Source: Vibrio fluminensis
GTDB lineage: Bacteria; Pseudomonadota; Gammaproteobacteria; Enterobacterales; Vibrionaceae
Direction: 5' to 3'
Length of the DNA: 64,000 bases
NCBI RefSeq assembly: GCF_015278125.1
Contig: NZ_JADILO010000017.1
Coordinates: 1-64,000 of the forward strand
Positions 1-10,197 of the stretch are shown piece by piece. The notes beneath the pieces were generated by a model. That model was not told the origin of the DNA, did not search any database, and saw only the letters and a list, made by a program, of their open reading frames with translations. The stretch's first letter is position 1, and every line of letters starts with the position of its first letter. The position numbers and the translations under genes are program-made.

Positions 1-224
1 CTTACCCGAAAGTAAGAAGTAATTTTAAAGCTATTATCGTTCCAACAGAACGATAATGAATTGACTGTGCTGATACCGAAGTATCAATTGGTCACTCAGT
101 TCATTGAAATCTAATTTGATACCGAAGTATCTATTTGGATTATCATCAACGAGTGCCCACACAGATTGATAGGTTTATATTGTTAAAGAGCTTTCTTCTT
201 TGTGACTCACATCACTTCGGAAGA
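1..224 (-). other. 5' leader of an rRNA operon (16S gene lies outside the window)
   Basis: Read leftward, this is the transcribed leader of an rrn operon. It has a boxA antitermination element (GCTCTTTAACA, complement of 181-191), followed by the CTGTGTGGGCACTCG block familiar from gammaproteobacterial 16S leaders. Several short inverted repeats follow, such as GATACTTCGGTATC, which occurs twice. The 16S rRNA gene itself would begin left of base 1. The right limit is the inferred start site of the nearest promoter. Confidence 0.85.
181..191 (-). promoter_or_regulatory. boxA antitermination element
   Basis: The complement reads GCTCTTTAACA, matching the rrn boxA core bound by NusB/NusE. It sits in the leader downstream of all three promoters, as expected. 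Confidence 0.85.
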
Positions 225-231
225 GGCGGTC

Positions 232-259
232 ATTTTAGCGAGATAAAGTTTAGTGTCAA
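232..259 (-). promoter_or_regulatory. rrn promoter, proximal
   Basis: On the minus strand there is a -35 TTGACA (complement of 254-259), a 16-nt spacer and a -10 TAAAAT (complement of 232-237). It is a near-consensus sigma70 promoter and the closest of three to the 16S gene. Confidence 0.8.
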
Positions 260-360
260 CCACTTTTTTCAAACTTTTTTTCAAGCGTTTCGCTTGGCTA
301 AGTGACCATGTCAACTTGGCTTTCGTTTCTTTCGAAGCTTTGCCGTGTCAACGAGGTGGC

Positions 361-388
361 ATTATAGAGATCGCCGTCACATTGGCAA
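361..388 (-). promoter_or_regulatory. rrn promoter, middle
   Basis: The minus strand has -35 TTGCCA (complement of 383-388), a 16-nt spacer and a perfect -10 TATAAT (complement of 361-366). A GC-rich GCCACC follows the -10, the kind of discriminator associated with stringent and growth-rate control of rrn promoters. Confidence 0.8.
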
Positions 389-431
389 GCCCTTTTTGCG
401 GTTTTTTTTGATTTCTTTATCATTTGGGCAT

Positions 432-460
432 TTTATAGTCACAAACGCCTATTTCTTCAA
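432..460 (-). promoter_or_regulatory. rrn promoter, distal
   Basis: The minus strand has -35 TTGAAG (complement of 455-460), a 17-nt spacer and -10 TATAAA (complement of 432-437). It is the weakest match of the three tandem promoters, and its -35 lies about 60 bp from the divergent yrdA start. Confidence 0.6.
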
Positions 461-517
461 CTCTTCTTGGCAAAATCATGGCTATATTAGGCTTGAAACA
501 TCTATTCAGGAGCAAAA

Positions 518-1069
518 ATGAGTTCATTACGCAGCTATAAAGGCATTGCCCCATCGATTGGTCAACGCGTCTATATAGATAGTAGTTCAGTTTTAGTTGG
601 TGATATCACTATCGGCGATGATTCTAGTATTTGGCCGCTGGTCGCAGCTCGCGGAGATGTAAACCATATCGAGATCGGTGAGCGCACCAATATTCAAGAT
701 GGGTCAGTTTTACACGTCACCCACAAAAATGCGCAAAATCCATCCGGCTATCCGTTGATCATCGGTAATGATGTCACTGTCGGGCATAAAGTTATGCTGC
801 ACGGCTGTATTATCAAAGATCGCGTTTTAGTTGGTATGGGTACGATAGTGCTTGATGGTGCGGTAATAGAAGAAGAGGTGATGATTGGTGCAGGCAGTTT
901 AGTTCCACCCGGAAAAAGATTAGAAACTGGTTTTCTCTATGTGGGTAGTCCAGTAAAACAAGCACGCCCATTAAAAGAAGAAGAACGTGCTTTTTTACTT
1001 AAATCTGCCAATAACTATGTACAGAATAAAGAAGACTACTTACATCAAGTTGAGAATATTACGCCTTAA
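518..1069 (+). CDS. yrdA: gamma-carbonic anhydrase family protein YrdA
   Basis: Cytosolic 183-residue left-handed beta-helix protein of the gamma-carbonic anhydrase/YrdA family. The body is built of hexapeptide repeats (for example the GDITIGDDSSIW stretch), and the C-terminus (about 155-183) is helical. Probable metal ligands are His66, His90 and His95; the last two form the spaced pair of the GHKVMLH motif. Whether enterobacterial and Vibrio YrdA proteins truly hydrate CO2 is not settled, so the family name is safer than the activity. AGGAGC lies 6 nt before the ATG. The gene is divergent from the rrn promoters and its 3' end overlaps that of the convergent DUF1488 gene by 11 bp. Confidence 0.9.
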   Translation: MSSLRSYKGIAPSIGQRVYIDSSSVLVGDITIGDDSSIWPLVAARGDVNHIEIGERTNIQDGSVLHVTHKNAQNPSGYPLIIGNDVTVGHKVMLHGCIIKDRVLVGMGTIVLDGAVIEEEVMIGAGSLVPPGKRLETGFLYVGSPVKQARPLKEEERAFLLKSANNYVQNKEDYLHQVENITP

Positions 1070-1325
1070 GTTCAATTAAGCCTGCAACGTTGTACTCTTC
1101 CTCTTCTATTAACTGTTCAGCAAGCTCTTCGATTTCAAAGCGATTTTGTTCAAAAACCGCTAAGGCTTGTTGGGCAGTTGTCAGAGGCTCACTCGCCAGT
1201 GAACTCAAATACTCTAATGACACCACACATTCAATTAATGCTCCGGCTTGTTGAGCAGGAAACTTTACCCCGTTCAACCCATCATCCCAGTCTTGAATAT
1301 CTGGGAATAGAATCGATTGATTCAT
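1059..1325 (-). CDS. DUF1488 family small protein
   Basis: An 88-residue acidic protein of the DUF1488 (YrdB-like) family, function unknown. The start is the ATG at 1325, because it overlaps the aroE stop as TAATG and gives the usual family N-terminus [11 protein letters not shown] longer frame reaching back into aroE adds 23 residues that merely read aroE sequence in another frame. Translation is probably coupled to aroE. Many Vibrio and enterobacterial genomes carry a homologue immediately after aroE, which supports the gene but does not say what it does. The tail is rich in Glu (EEEE near residue 75). Confidence 0.8.
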   Translation of the reverse strand: MNQSILFPDIQDWDDGLNGVKFPAQQAGALIECVVSLEYLSSLASEPLTTAQQALAVFEQNRFEIEELAEQLIEEEEYNVAGLIELKA

Positions 1326-2158
1326 TACATACCTTCTAAATTCTTGCGTAATTCGCGTAAGATTTGCTTTGTACCCGGCCTTAAACCTCGCCACAACATA
1401 AAACTTTCTGCGGCTTGGCCGACCAACATACCTAATCCGTCATATGCCTGAGCAACGCCTAGTTCTAGTGCCCATTGGTTAAACGCCGTCTTACCTTGTC
1501 CATACATCATGTCATAAGCAATGGTCGTTGGGGTAAAGATTGCTGGAGAGATATCCGGTAACTCGCCACTCAAACTAGCAGACGTTGAGTTAATCACTAG
1601 ATCAAAACCGCTTAGTACTTGGTCCATCGCCACAGCTTGAATCGAGCCTAACTCGGTAAACATATTGGCAAGCTGCTCAGCTTTACTAAAGGTTCGATTG
1701 GTTATAACGATTTGCTGAGGCTTTAACTCTAATAATGGTTGAATGACACCTCGCGCCGCGCCACCCGCACCAATGATCAGAATACGTGCATCGGTCAGTG
1801 GTACTTGGTAGTTTTGCAAGTCCAGCACCAAACCTGCACCATCAGTGTTATCACCAATAATAATGCCATCATCAAGCTTCTTTAGGGTATTGACCGCTCC
1901 TGCTAACTCAGCACGGGCGGTAAGTCGATCAGCAAACTGATAGGCATCTTCTTTGAATGGCATCGTAATATTACAACCACGACCACCTTGGGCGAAAAAC
2001 ATCTCAGCGGCATGTTTAAAACCATCCACTGGTGCCAGTTCCGCAGTATAAGTCAAAGGCTGGCTAGTTTGGCGGGCAAACAGAGTGTGAATAAATGGCG
2101 ATTTACTGTGTCCAATGGGATTACCAAAAACAGCGTAGCGATCAATTTGTTGTGTCAT
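1325..2158 (-). CDS. aroE: shikimate 5-dehydrogenase
   Basis: NADP-dependent reduction of 3-dehydroshikimate to shikimate, fourth step of the chorismate pathway, in the cytosol. The protein has 277 residues, normal for AroE. The shikimate-binding loop NPIGHSKSP lies at residues 13-21. The catalytic Lys69 is in NITMPFK, the partner Asp106 in NTDG, and the dinucleotide-binding GAGGAARG at 130-137. An AAGGAT ribosome site precedes the ATG. A terminator-like hairpin after hemF (2170-2201) separates it from the upstream gene, so aroE is either read through at reduced level or has its own promoter. Confidence 0.97.
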   Translation of the reverse strand: MTQQIDRYAVFGNPIGHSKSPFIHTLFARQTSQPLTYTAELAPVDGFKHAAEMFFAQGGRGCNITMPFKEDAYQFADRLTARAELAGAVNTLKKLDDGIIIGDNTDGAGLVLDLQNYQVPLTDARILIIGAGGAARGVIQPLLELKPQQIVITNRTFSKAEQLANMFTELGSIQAVAMDQVLSGFDLVINSTSASLSGELPDISPAIFTPTTIAYDMMYGQGKTAFNQWALELGVAQAYDGLGMLVGQAAESFMLWRGLRPGTKQILRELRKNLEGM

Positions 2159-2169
2159 ATCCTTATCAC

Positions 2170-2201
2170 CAAAAACAAAATAGGGTCGACATTGACCCTA
2201 T
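2170..2201 (-). terminator. terminator after hemF
   Basis: On the minus strand an 8-bp stem ATAGGGTC/GACCCTAT with a 6-nt loop is followed by TTTTGTTTTT. It lies in the 68-bp gap between hemF and aroE. Confidence 0.7.
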
Positions 2202-2226
2202 CATTATCTATATAAGGAGAAAAGCG

Positions 2227-3722
<1,496 letters not shown>

Positions 3723-3938
3723 TCAAGTTTCCTTTCTAATTTCGATACCGAAACGACGCAAAGCGAAGTGCAAAAAAAGCGTCTCCATCGTGTGCCTTGA
3801 AGCGAGCTTTTCCTGAGTTCATCACACTGCGACGTCTAGTTGGAATGGTATGTTAACATTTTTGTTCAGTTTACTAACAATCTGCCGCGCTGACTAAAGC
3901 AATTTTTTTATTAAATGTGTCAATTCGATTTTTACCTC

Positions 3939-3954
3939 GCGCAAACGTTTGCTT
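3939..3954 (+). promoter_or_regulatory. PurR operator of purEK
   Basis: GCGCAAACGTTTGCTT is a near-perfect 16-bp pur box (consensus ACGCAAACGTTTNCNT). It overlaps the -35 region (3948-3953) of a promoter whose -10 is TATAAT at 3971-3976, so bound PurR would block RNA polymerase. This matches the known hypoxanthine/guanine-dependent repression of purEK in gammaproteobacteria. Confidence 0.88.
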
Positions 3955-3976
3955 GAGCTAAAAATACTCGTATAAT
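3948..3976 (+). promoter_or_regulatory. purE promoter
   Basis: A -35-like TTTGCT at 3948-3953, a 17-nt spacer and a perfect TATAAT at 3971-3976 lie about 50 bp before the purE ATG. The poor -35 sits inside the PurR box. Confidence 0.75.
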
Positions 3977-4026
3977 GCGCACAAATTAACTTGGTATTCC
4001 CCAGTAGCAGCTTGAAGGAGTGTGAG

Positions 4027-4512
4027 ATGAAAGTCGGTATTATCATGGGTTCAAAATCGGATTGGCCAACCATGAAACTTGCAGCAGAAATGCTCGACAC
4101 ATTTGGCGTGAGCTATGAAACCAAAGTGGTTTCTGCGCACCGAACCCCTCAACTGCTAGCAGAATACGCCACCAGCGCAAAAGAGCGCGGCATCAAAGTC
4201 ATTATCGCTGGCGCTGGCGGCGCCGCACACTTACCGGGCATGACGGCGGCCTTTACTAGCTTGCCAGTGTTGGGCGTACCGGTGCAATCTCGTGCACTAA
4301 AAGGCATGGATTCACTGCTATCAATCGTACAAATGCCAAAAGGCATTGCGGTCGGTACACTGGCGATTGGTGAAGCAGGCGCAGCCAACGCAGGTATTCT
4401 CGCGGCACAAATCATCGGTACTCATGATGAAGAAGTGATGGCGAAAGTAGAAGCTTTCCGTAACGAGCAAACCGAAACTGTACTAGCAAACTCAAACCCA
4501 GCAGAGGATTAA
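4027..4512 (+). CDS. purE: 5-(carboxyamino)imidazole ribonucleotide mutase
   Basis: Class I PurE moves the carboxyl group of N5-CAIR to C4, giving CAIR in purine synthesis. The protein has 161 residues. The phosphate loop GSKSDWP is at 8-14, the catalytic SAHRTP with His38 is at 36-41, and [12 protein letters not shown] follows near residue 70. I place the start at the ATG at 4027, preceded by GAAGGAG. An in-frame start 36 bp upstream would put non-conserved residues before MKVGIIMG and would begin upstream of that ribosome site. It forms a two-gene operon with purK, 3 bp apart. Confidence 0.97.
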   Translation: MKVGIIMGSKSDWPTMKLAAEMLDTFGVSYETKVVSAHRTPQLLAEYATSAKERGIKVIIAGAGGAAHLPGMTAAFTSLPVLGVPVQSRALKGMDSLLSIVQMPKGIAVGTLAIGEAGAANAGILAAQIIGTHDEEVMAKVEAFRNEQTETVLANSNPAED

Positions 4513-4515
4513 TCC

Positions 4516-5649
4516 ATGCACGTTTTGGTTTTAGGCTCAGGTCAGCTGGCGCGAATGATGTCACTGGCTGGTGCACCGCTGAATATCGAACTGTCGGCTT
4601 ATGATGTCGGTAACGGCAATATTGTTCATCCATTAACGCAAACTGTACTTGGCAGCGGCTTAGACAACGCGATTGCCAGCGCCGATGTGATCACCGCTGA
4701 GTTTGAGCATATCCCGCATCATATTCTCGATCTGTGTGAACAAAGCGGCAAGTTTCTCCCTTCAACGGCCGCGATCAGAGCTGGCGGCGATCGCCGTATT
4801 GAAAAAGCACTCTTGGATAACGCTGGGGTACGTAACGCTAAGTATGCAGTGATTAACACTCGTGAAGATTTTACCCACGCAATTGAACATGTGGGTATTC
4901 CGATGGTGCTAAAGAGCGCACTTGGTGGCTACGACGGCAAAGGACAGTGGCGTTTAAAAGATGCCGCAGACATCGAGACTATCTGGCTGCAAATGGCAGA
5001 TTGCATCGCAAGCAGCGATAACCAAGCCATTGTGGCTGAGCAGTTTGTGCCTTTCCAACGTGAAGTCTCATTAGTTGGTGCTCGTGGTAAAGATGGCTCG
5101 ATTGCAGTCTACCCATTAGCTGAAAACGTTCACACCAATGGTGTATTGAGTCTTTCTACCGCTATCGCCGATCAAGCGCTGCAAGAACAAGCGCAACAAA
5201 TGTTTACCGCAGTAGCAGACAGCTTAGATTACGTGGGTGTATTGGCACTGGAGTTTTTTGACCTTGATGGCCAGCTATTAGTCAATGAGATAGCTCCGCG
5301 AGTGCATAACTCAGGTCACTGGACCCAGCAAGGCGCAGAAACTTGCCAATTTGAAAACCACCTTCGTGCAGTCTGCGGTCTACCATTAGGTAGCACCAAA
5401 CTGGTGCGTGAGACGGCAATGATCAACATCCTCGGTGAAGACACCTTACCAGCAGAACTACTATCAATGCCAGGCTGTCACATTCACTGGTATGGCAAGG
5501 AAAAACGTGCGGGTCGCAAGATGGGGCATATCAACGTTAGTGGTGACTACAGTGGTGAGCTGCAACGCAGACTCTTTGCCTTAGCGGATGTATTGGACAG
5601 TGAGGCATTTCCTGCTATCCATGATTTTGCTAAACAATTTTCAGCTTAA
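4516..5649 (+). CDS. purK: 5-(carboxyamino)imidazole ribonucleotide synthase
   Basis: ATP-grasp enzyme that carboxylates AIR to N5-CAIR using ATP and bicarbonate, supplying PurE. Its 377 residues are slightly more than in E. coli. The N-terminal GSGQLARMM (7-15) begins the PurK biotin-carboxylase-like fold. The ATP-grasp core includes [13 protein letters not shown] near residue 135, and the metal-binding [14 protein letters not shown] lies near residue 258. It is translationally close to purE, and the operon ends in a strong bidirectional terminator shared with yrdD. Confidence 0.97.
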   Translation: MHVLVLGSGQLARMMSLAGAPLNIELSAYDVGNGNIVHPLTQTVLGSGLDNAIASADVITAEFEHIPHHILDLCEQSGKFLPSTAAIRAGGDRRIEKALLDNAGVRNAKYAVINTREDFTHAIEHVGIPMVLKSALGGYDGKGQWRLKDAADIETIWLQMADCIASSDNQAIVAEQFVPFQREVSLVGARGKDGSIAVYPLAENVHTNGVLSLSTAIADQALQEQAQQMFTAVADSLDYVGVLALEFFDLDGQLLVNEIAPRVHNSGHWTQQGAETCQFENHLRAVCGLPLGSTKLVRETAMINILGEDTLPAELLSMPGCHIHWYGKEKRAGRKMGHINVSGDYSGELQRRLFALADVLDSEAFPAIHDFAKQFSA

Positions 5650-5682
5650 CTGAACCTAGTCAGTATCTTATCAACATCTATT

Positions 5683-5710
5683 AAAAAGCGACGTTAAACC
5701 GTCGCTTTTT
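5683..5710. terminator. bidirectional terminator between purK and yrdD
   Basis: An 11-bp perfect stem AAAAAGCGACG/CGTCGCTTTTT with a 6-nt loop has A and T runs on either side. It can therefore serve both purK (+) and yrdD (-). Confidence 0.9.
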
Positions 5711-5730
5711 ATATTTATCATAACGAAGCA

Positions 5731-6315
5731 TCAGCCGTCTGTTTGAGTGTGCTGACATTTCCGGTCGGCACACTGCAATCTATTTCCGCTAGCGAGCTTC
5801 TTTTCCACTAACAGCGGAAAACCGCATGCCTGACATTTGCCAGCCACAGGTGGCTGATTAACGGCAAATTTGCACTTCGGATAGTTATCACAGGCGTAAA
5901 ACAGCTTACCAAAGCGTGTTTTACGTTCAACTAGGTGACCTTTGCTGCACTCAGGGCAAGTAATCTGCGCATTCTGCTCTGGCTGTTCGTTGTGCTCCAG
6001 AGATTCAATGTGATGACACTCTGGGTAGTGACTACAGCCGATAAACATCCCGTAACGACCTTGGCGCAGCACCATTTCATTGCCACATTGTGGACAGGGC
6101 ACACCAAGCTCTTTGATGATATGACCATCGTTTTGGTGCAGCGGTTTAATGTAGTCGCACTCCGGGTAGAGGCTACAACCTAAAAAGGGACCATGTTTAC
6201 CGTGGCGCAAATGCAACTCGCCCTCACGCTGCTGTTCCTGACATTTAGGACAAGCTTGGTGTTCTAGGGCGTGCTCATGGGCAGAAAACAGTTGTTGGTC
6301 GATTTTACTACTCAT
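5731..6315 (-). CDS. yrdD: topoisomerase-type C4 zinc-finger protein YrdD
   Basis: A 194-residue protein made almost only of C4 zinc ribbons related to the C-terminal DNA-binding repeats of topoisomerase I. It has no catalytic topoisomerase domain. Four CxxC-type units are visible, starting at CPKC (about residue 22), CPQC (about 74), CPEC (about 119) and CQAC (about 156). Each is followed by a GxxGxFxGCxxYPxC-like half, except the last, which is shorter. It probably binds single-stranded nucleic acid, but the role is unknown. It is first in the leftward yrdD-smg-dprA neighbourhood counted from the terminator side, 24 bp after smg. Confidence 0.88.
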   Translation of the reverse strand: MSSKIDQQLFSAHEHALEHQACPKCQEQQREGELHLRHGKHGPFLGCSLYPECDYIKPLHQNDGHIIKELGVPCPQCGNEMVLRQGRYGMFIGCSHYPECHHIESLEHNEQPEQNAQITCPECSKGHLVERKTRFGKLFYACDNYPKCKFAVNQPPVAGKCQACGFPLLVEKKLASGNRLQCADRKCQHTQTDG

Positions 6316-6339
6316 ATAAATAGGTGCGTTCTGCCTAAG

Positions 6340-6816
6340 TTAGTGAAGAATACCTTGTTCTTTGGTATACAACAGCTCTTCCATAAGCGTGTAGGCATTT
6401 TCATTGCCCGGCACATTAAATAGCACCATTAACACAATCCATTTGAGATCTTCGAGTTCAAACTCATCGGTCTCTAAACCCATCACTCGATCAATCACCA
6501 TCTCACGAGTTTCTGTGGTCAGCACACTCACTTGCTCCAAGAACATCAAAAAGCCACGACACTCAAGATCTAAGCGGTCCATCTCACGCGCGGTGTAAAT
6601 ACGCGTCGACATTGCACCACTGACTGAGATCGCTGAATCAAGCTCACCTTGTTGCAAGGCTGCCAACTCTTCTAACCAGACAAGGGCTTTATAAATGTCT
6701 TTTTGATCAAAACCCGCTCGAAGCAATTCATCTTCAAGCTCATCTTGATTGACCTGTAACTCTGCATCGCTATGGATGTAAGTTTCAAATAGATACATAA
6801 GGATATCCATCATCAT
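6340..6816 (-). CDS. smg: Smg family protein (DUF494)
   Basis: A 158-residue acidic protein of the Smg/DUF494 family. The family is almost always encoded beside dprA in gammaproteobacteria, and its biochemical role is unknown. The conserved N-terminus [15 protein letters not shown] is present, preceded by two extra Met codons. The first ATG (6816) follows a strong AGGGG at 6 nt. The gene starts 2 bp after the dprA stop, so the two are almost certainly translated from one message. No membrane segment or known catalytic motif was seen. Confidence 0.88.
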   Translation of the reverse strand: MMMDILMYLFETYIHSDAELQVNQDELEDELLRAGFDQKDIYKALVWLEELAALQQGELDSAISVSGAMSTRIYTAREMDRLDLECRGFLMFLEQVSVLTTETREMVIDRVMGLETDEFELEDLKWIVLMVLFNVPGNENAYTLMEELLYTKEQGILH

Positions 6817-6818
6817 AG

Positions 6819-7943
6819 CTAGCCCCTCCCCTTTCGAATATAGCCACCGGAAACCGCAACAACATGCCCTAAGAGCTCGAGCTCTAACAGCTGCATCATG
6901 ACCTCTTGCACAGGAATATTGGTCCTTTGTGCCAGAATATCAACTGGTGTTACTTCTTTGCCTACGTTAGCTAGAAGATCGGCAAATGGCAATTGTTCTT
7001 TCGCTTCTTTTTCAATCACGTCATCAGCGTCTAATCTAGCCTGATAATTATTAGACCACAGTAGCAGGTGCTCTATTTCATTTACGATGTCATCAACGGT
7101 TTGGATTAACGCAGCCCCTTGCTTGATCAACTGATTGCACCCCTTGGCTTGGGGCGTATGTATTGAGCCCGGCAAAGCAAACACGTCTCGTCCTTGCTCA
7201 GCAGCATAACGAGCAGTAATCAAAGAACCACTTCGCTCAGTTGCTTCCACCACCAAAACCCCCAATGACAAACCGCTGATAATACGATTACGACGGGGAA
7301 AATTGGCGCCTTTGGGCGAGATGTTGGGGTGAAACTCCGAAACCAACGCACCTTGTTGCTCAATTCGCATTGCCAATTGTTTATGCCGCGCCGGATAGAT
7401 GGTATTGAGTCCGCAGCCTAATACCGCCACAGTTTGACCACCACCTTGCAGCGCACCATCGTGGGCATGACCATCGACACCCAGCGCTAAACCGCTAGTC
7501 ACTATCAAACCCTGCTCCACCATGGCTCGCGCAAAATGCTTAGCGCTCTGCAAACCATCGATCGTAGCGTGGCGACTGCCGACGATCGCGATTTGTGGCG
7601 AACTCAAGCTGGTGAGTTCACCTTTGACAAATAATAGAGGGGGTGGCACTGGTACCTGCGCTAACAGTGGTGGATAACGTGGGTCATCAAGAGTAATGAT
7701 ATGGTGATGAGGCGCTTCATCTCGCCAGCGTAAGCACTGCTCAATATAGTCATGACTGGCTCGCTGAATAAAAGCGACTTGCGCGCTAGAAAGCCCTGCC
7801 GCTTGCAGTTGCGCGCCATCCCAACAGAGCAAATCATTCGGGCTCGCTTTAGCGAGCAATTTTTGTAACCCCTTCCCCCCTAATCTTGGCGTGAAATAGA
7901 GCGTTAACCAAGCTCGCAATGCTTGTTCAGTCACGACGCTCAC
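6819..7943 (-). CDS. dprA: DNA-processing protein DprA
   Basis: Binds incoming single-stranded DNA and loads RecA during natural transformation, consistent with the competence known in chitin-grown vibrios. The 374-residue protein has an N-terminal SAM-like region (1-70), then the Rossmann-like DprA core with [11 protein letters not shown] near residue 120 and [12 protein letters not shown] near residue 215. A C-terminal winged helix (about 310-370) ends the protein. Start is a GTG at 7943; the first 17 bp overlap the upstream secreted-protein gene, indicating coupling. ComM, another transformation protein, is also in this window (22646-24169). Confidence 0.95.
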   Translation of the reverse strand: MSVVTEQALRAWLTLYFTPRLGGKGLQKLLAKASPNDLLCWDGAQLQAAGLSSAQVAFIQRASHDYIEQCLRWRDEAPHHHIITLDDPRYPPLLAQVPVPPPLLFVKGELTSLSSPQIAIVGSRHATIDGLQSAKHFARAMVEQGLIVTSGLALGVDGHAHDGALQGGGQTVAVLGCGLNTIYPARHKQLAMRIEQQGALVSEFHPNISPKGANFPRRNRIISGLSLGVLVVEATERSGSLITARYAAEQGRDVFALPGSIHTPQAKGCNQLIKQGAALIQTVDDIVNEIEHLLLWSNNYQARLDADDVIEKEAKEQLPFADLLANVGKEVTPVDILAQRTNIPVQEVMMQLLELELLGHVVAVSGGYIRKGRG

Positions 7944-8415
7944 TCCACTCTATCGGTAGCGCAATATCATCAGCCCGCACTTCTTGTAGTAAACGAGTGA
8001 TCTGCAAACGCGACATCTTTTCCCCGCTCTCTTGCAACTCAGCCCATGCGACCACTTTTAGCTGGACGAATTCTGACTCATCTTGTGAGTAGCTTTGGGT
8101 TGGATGATAGATTCCCCAGCGAGTTTGGCTCTGCGCGCCAGTAATAAAGAGCCGATCTTGGTCAGTGATGTAATGCTTACCATGGTTAAGTCCAATCACC
8201 CGCGCAGCGTCTCGCAACTGTTGTGATGAGAGCACCAATGCCAAGCTATCGGCAGCCGACTCAGTTGGCAGCACTGTTTGATTTGCATCGAGAGGACGAA
8301 TTTTGGGGATTAGTTTAACTGTCGTTTTAACCTCAGGCGCTTGCTGAGCATAGCTTGGGAGCTGCAAAAACAGTAGTGTAACCAGCAAAAGAAGCTTAGT
8401 GTATCGCCAATGCAT
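7927..8415 (-). CDS. secreted protein resembling the C-terminal part of the LysM family beside dprA, without a LysM domain
   Basis: A 162-residue protein with a clear signal peptide (KLLLLVTLLFLQLPSYA, cleavage near residue 23). The rest resembles the C-terminal half of the LysM proteins commonly encoded between def and dprA in gammaproteobacteria, as judged from KLIPKIRPLDAN and the RLFITGAQ...WGIYHPTQSY segment. No LysM repeat is present, and only 171 bp remain before def, so none can be hidden upstream. The start at 8415 has an AAGGAGTGG ribosome site; a longer frame to 8457 lacks one. It may therefore be a reduced homologue acting at the envelope. The function is unknown and the relationship is from memory, not a search. 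Confidence 0.65.
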   Translation of the reverse strand: MHWRYTKLLLLVTLLFLQLPSYAQQAPEVKTTVKLIPKIRPLDANQTVLPTESAADSLALVLSSQQLRDAARVIGLNHGKHYITDQDRLFITGAQSQTRWGIYHPTQSYSQDESEFVQLKVVAWAELQESGEKMSRLQITRLLQEVRADDIALPIEWSERRD

Positions 8416-8586
8416 AACCCACTCCTTGTATTGATTCGTTAATAAACCTGACAACAAAGGTGGTTACTTTATCGACAGAAAAGCACCTCAAAAAGCGTAT
8501 TGATGCTGTCATTTGAGGTCTAAAATGTCTAGAATTGAGCCAACGAGGTAATCTCGATTCGGCACAAATCAATATTTCGAGTGAAT

Positions 8587-9099
8587 ATGTCTGTATTACA
8601 AGTATTAACATTCCCAGATGATCGCCTTCGCACTGTGGCTAAGCCAGTAGAAGCTGTGACTCCAGAAATTCAAAAAATCGTCGACGACATGATTGAAACC
8701 ATGTACGACGAAGAAGGTATCGGTCTTGCTGCGACGCAAGTTGATGTTCACCAGCGTATCGTAGTTATCGATATTTCAGAAAACCGTAATGAGCCAATGG
8801 TGCTTATTAACCCTGAAATTCTAGAGAAACGCGGCGAAGATGGCATTGAAGAAGGGTGTCTTTCAGTTCCTGGTGCTCGCGCTCTTGTGCCACGCGCAGC
8901 AGAAGTGACCGTTAAAGCACTAAACCGCGACGGTGAAGAATACACTTTCGAAGCGGACGACCTACTGGCGATTTGTGTTCAACACGAACTGGATCACCTA
9001 GAAGGCAAGCTATTCGTTGATTACCTATCGCCACTAAAGCGTAAGCGTATTCAAGACAAGCTAGCGAAAATCAAACGCTTTAACGACAAGCAACGTTAA
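8587..9099 (+). CDS. def: peptide deformylase
   Basis: Removes the N-formyl group from nascent proteins; Fe2+/Zn2+ enzyme at the ribosome exit. All three family motifs are present in the 170-residue protein: GIGLAATQ (44-51), EGCLS (89-93) and HELDH (133-137). The metal ligands are Cys91, His133 and His137, and Glu134 is the catalytic base. I prefer the ATG at 8587, with GAG five bases upstream, over the GTG at 8581, which would add two residues. It is followed by fmt, the enzyme that adds the formyl group, giving the classic def-fmt-rsmB cluster. Confidence 0.97.
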   Translation: MSVLQVLTFPDDRLRTVAKPVEAVTPEIQKIVDDMIETMYDEEGIGLAATQVDVHQRIVVIDISENRNEPMVLINPEILEKRGEDGIEEGCLSVPGARALVPRAAEVTVKALNRDGEEYTFEADDLLAICVQHELDHLEGKLFVDYLSPLKRKRIQDKLAKIKRFNDKQR

Positions 9100-9131
9100 G
9101 TCGCGACAGAATTAGTAAGAAGGAAGGTACC

Positions 9132-10079
9132 TTGAGCAAGCCTTTACGTATTGTATTTGCAGGTACTCCGGACTTCGCCGCCCGTCATTTGGCGGCGTTG
9201 TTGTCTTCGGAGCACGAAGTTATTGCTGTCTACACACAGCCAGACCGCCCAGCAGGTCGCGGTAAGAAATTGACTGCGAGCGCGGTAAAACAGATCGCGG
9301 TTGAGCACAACATTCCGGTATACCAACCAGAAAACTTTAAGTCAGACGAAGCTAAGCAAGAATTAGCCGACCTTAATGCGGATCTAATGGTGGTAGTAGC
9401 ATACGGCCTTCTACTACCTCAAGTAGTTCTAGATACGCCGAAATTGGGCTGTATCAATGTGCATGGTTCGATTCTTCCACGCTGGCGTGGCGCTGCACCT
9501 ATCCAACGTTCAATTTGGGCGGGTGATACCGAAACAGGCGTAACCATTATGCAGATGGACATCGGTCTTGATACTGGTGATATGCTAAAAATCGCGACGC
9601 TACCAATCGAAGCAAGCGATACTAGCGCATCAATGTACGAAAAACTTGCTGAACTTGGTCCTGTTGCATTGGTTGATTGTTTAGCCGATATCGCAACAGG
9701 TAAAGCCGTACCAGTTAAGCAAGATGATGAGCTTGCGAACTACGCGAAAAAACTAAGCAAAGAAGAAGCGCGCATTGACTGGAATGACGACGCGGCGCAC
9801 ATTGAACGCTGTGTACGTGCTTTTAACCCATGGCCAATGAGCCACTTTGAAGTAGCGGAAAACAGCATCAAAGTATGGCAAAGCCGTGTCGCAGAGCAAA
9901 GTAGCAATAAACCTGCGGGTACGATTATCCAAGCGGATAAATCAGGTATCTATGTGGCAACAGGCAATGGCGTATTGGTACTAGAGCAACTGCAAGTACC
10001 AGGTAAAAAAGCCATGTCGGTTCAAGATATTCTGAACTCACGTGCGGCTTGGTTTGAAGTAGGCAGCCAACTGGCTTAA
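9132..10079 (+). CDS. fmt: methionyl-tRNA formyltransferase
   Basis: Formylates initiator Met-tRNA with 10-formyl-THF. The 315-residue protein has an N-terminal formyltransferase domain with the catalytic triad Asn109, His111 and Asp147 (in [13 protein letters not shown] and MDIGLDTGD). A C-terminal OB-like tRNA-binding domain starts around residue 208. The start codon is the rare TTG at 9132, supported by AGGAAGG 4 nt upstream and by the conserved N-terminus [15 protein letters not shown]. The TTG start may keep its level below that of def. Confidence 0.97.
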   Translation: MSKPLRIVFAGTPDFAARHLAALLSSEHEVIAVYTQPDRPAGRGKKLTASAVKQIAVEHNIPVYQPENFKSDEAKQELADLNADLMVVVAYGLLLPQVVLDTPKLGCINVHGSILPRWRGAAPIQRSIWAGDTETGVTIMQMDIGLDTGDMLKIATLPIEASDTSASMYEKLAELGPVALVDCLADIATGKAVPVKQDDELANYAKKLSKEEARIDWNDDAAHIERCVRAFNPWPMSHFEVAENSIKVWQSRVAEQSSNKPAGTIIQADKSGIYVATGNGVLVLEQLQVPGKKAMSVQDILNSRAAWFEVGSQLA

Positions 10080-10158
10080 TTCAAACCAAAACCAATGCGT
10101 AATCCGCGCAATGGTGACAATACCTGCCGAGCAACAGGTAGGTATATAAGAACTTTTT

Positions 10159-10176
10159 GAGGGCAGAGATGCCCTC
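10159..10176 (+). terminator. possible weak terminator or attenuator between fmt and rsmB
   Basis: GAGGGCA/TGCCCTC forms a 7-bp stem with a GAGA loop, followed only by CTTTACTTT. The T tract is interrupted, so partial read-through into rsmB is likely. Confidence 0.4.
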
Positions 10177-10197
10177 CTTTACTTTAAGGTATTCAAC

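Larger units (their letters stand above)
3723..4026. promoter_or_regulatory. divergent control region of tsaC and purEK
   Basis: This 304-bp gap holds the tsaC promoter side (not resolved) and the purE promoter with its PurR operator, listed separately. No ORF or RNA gene was seen. Confidence 0.6.
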
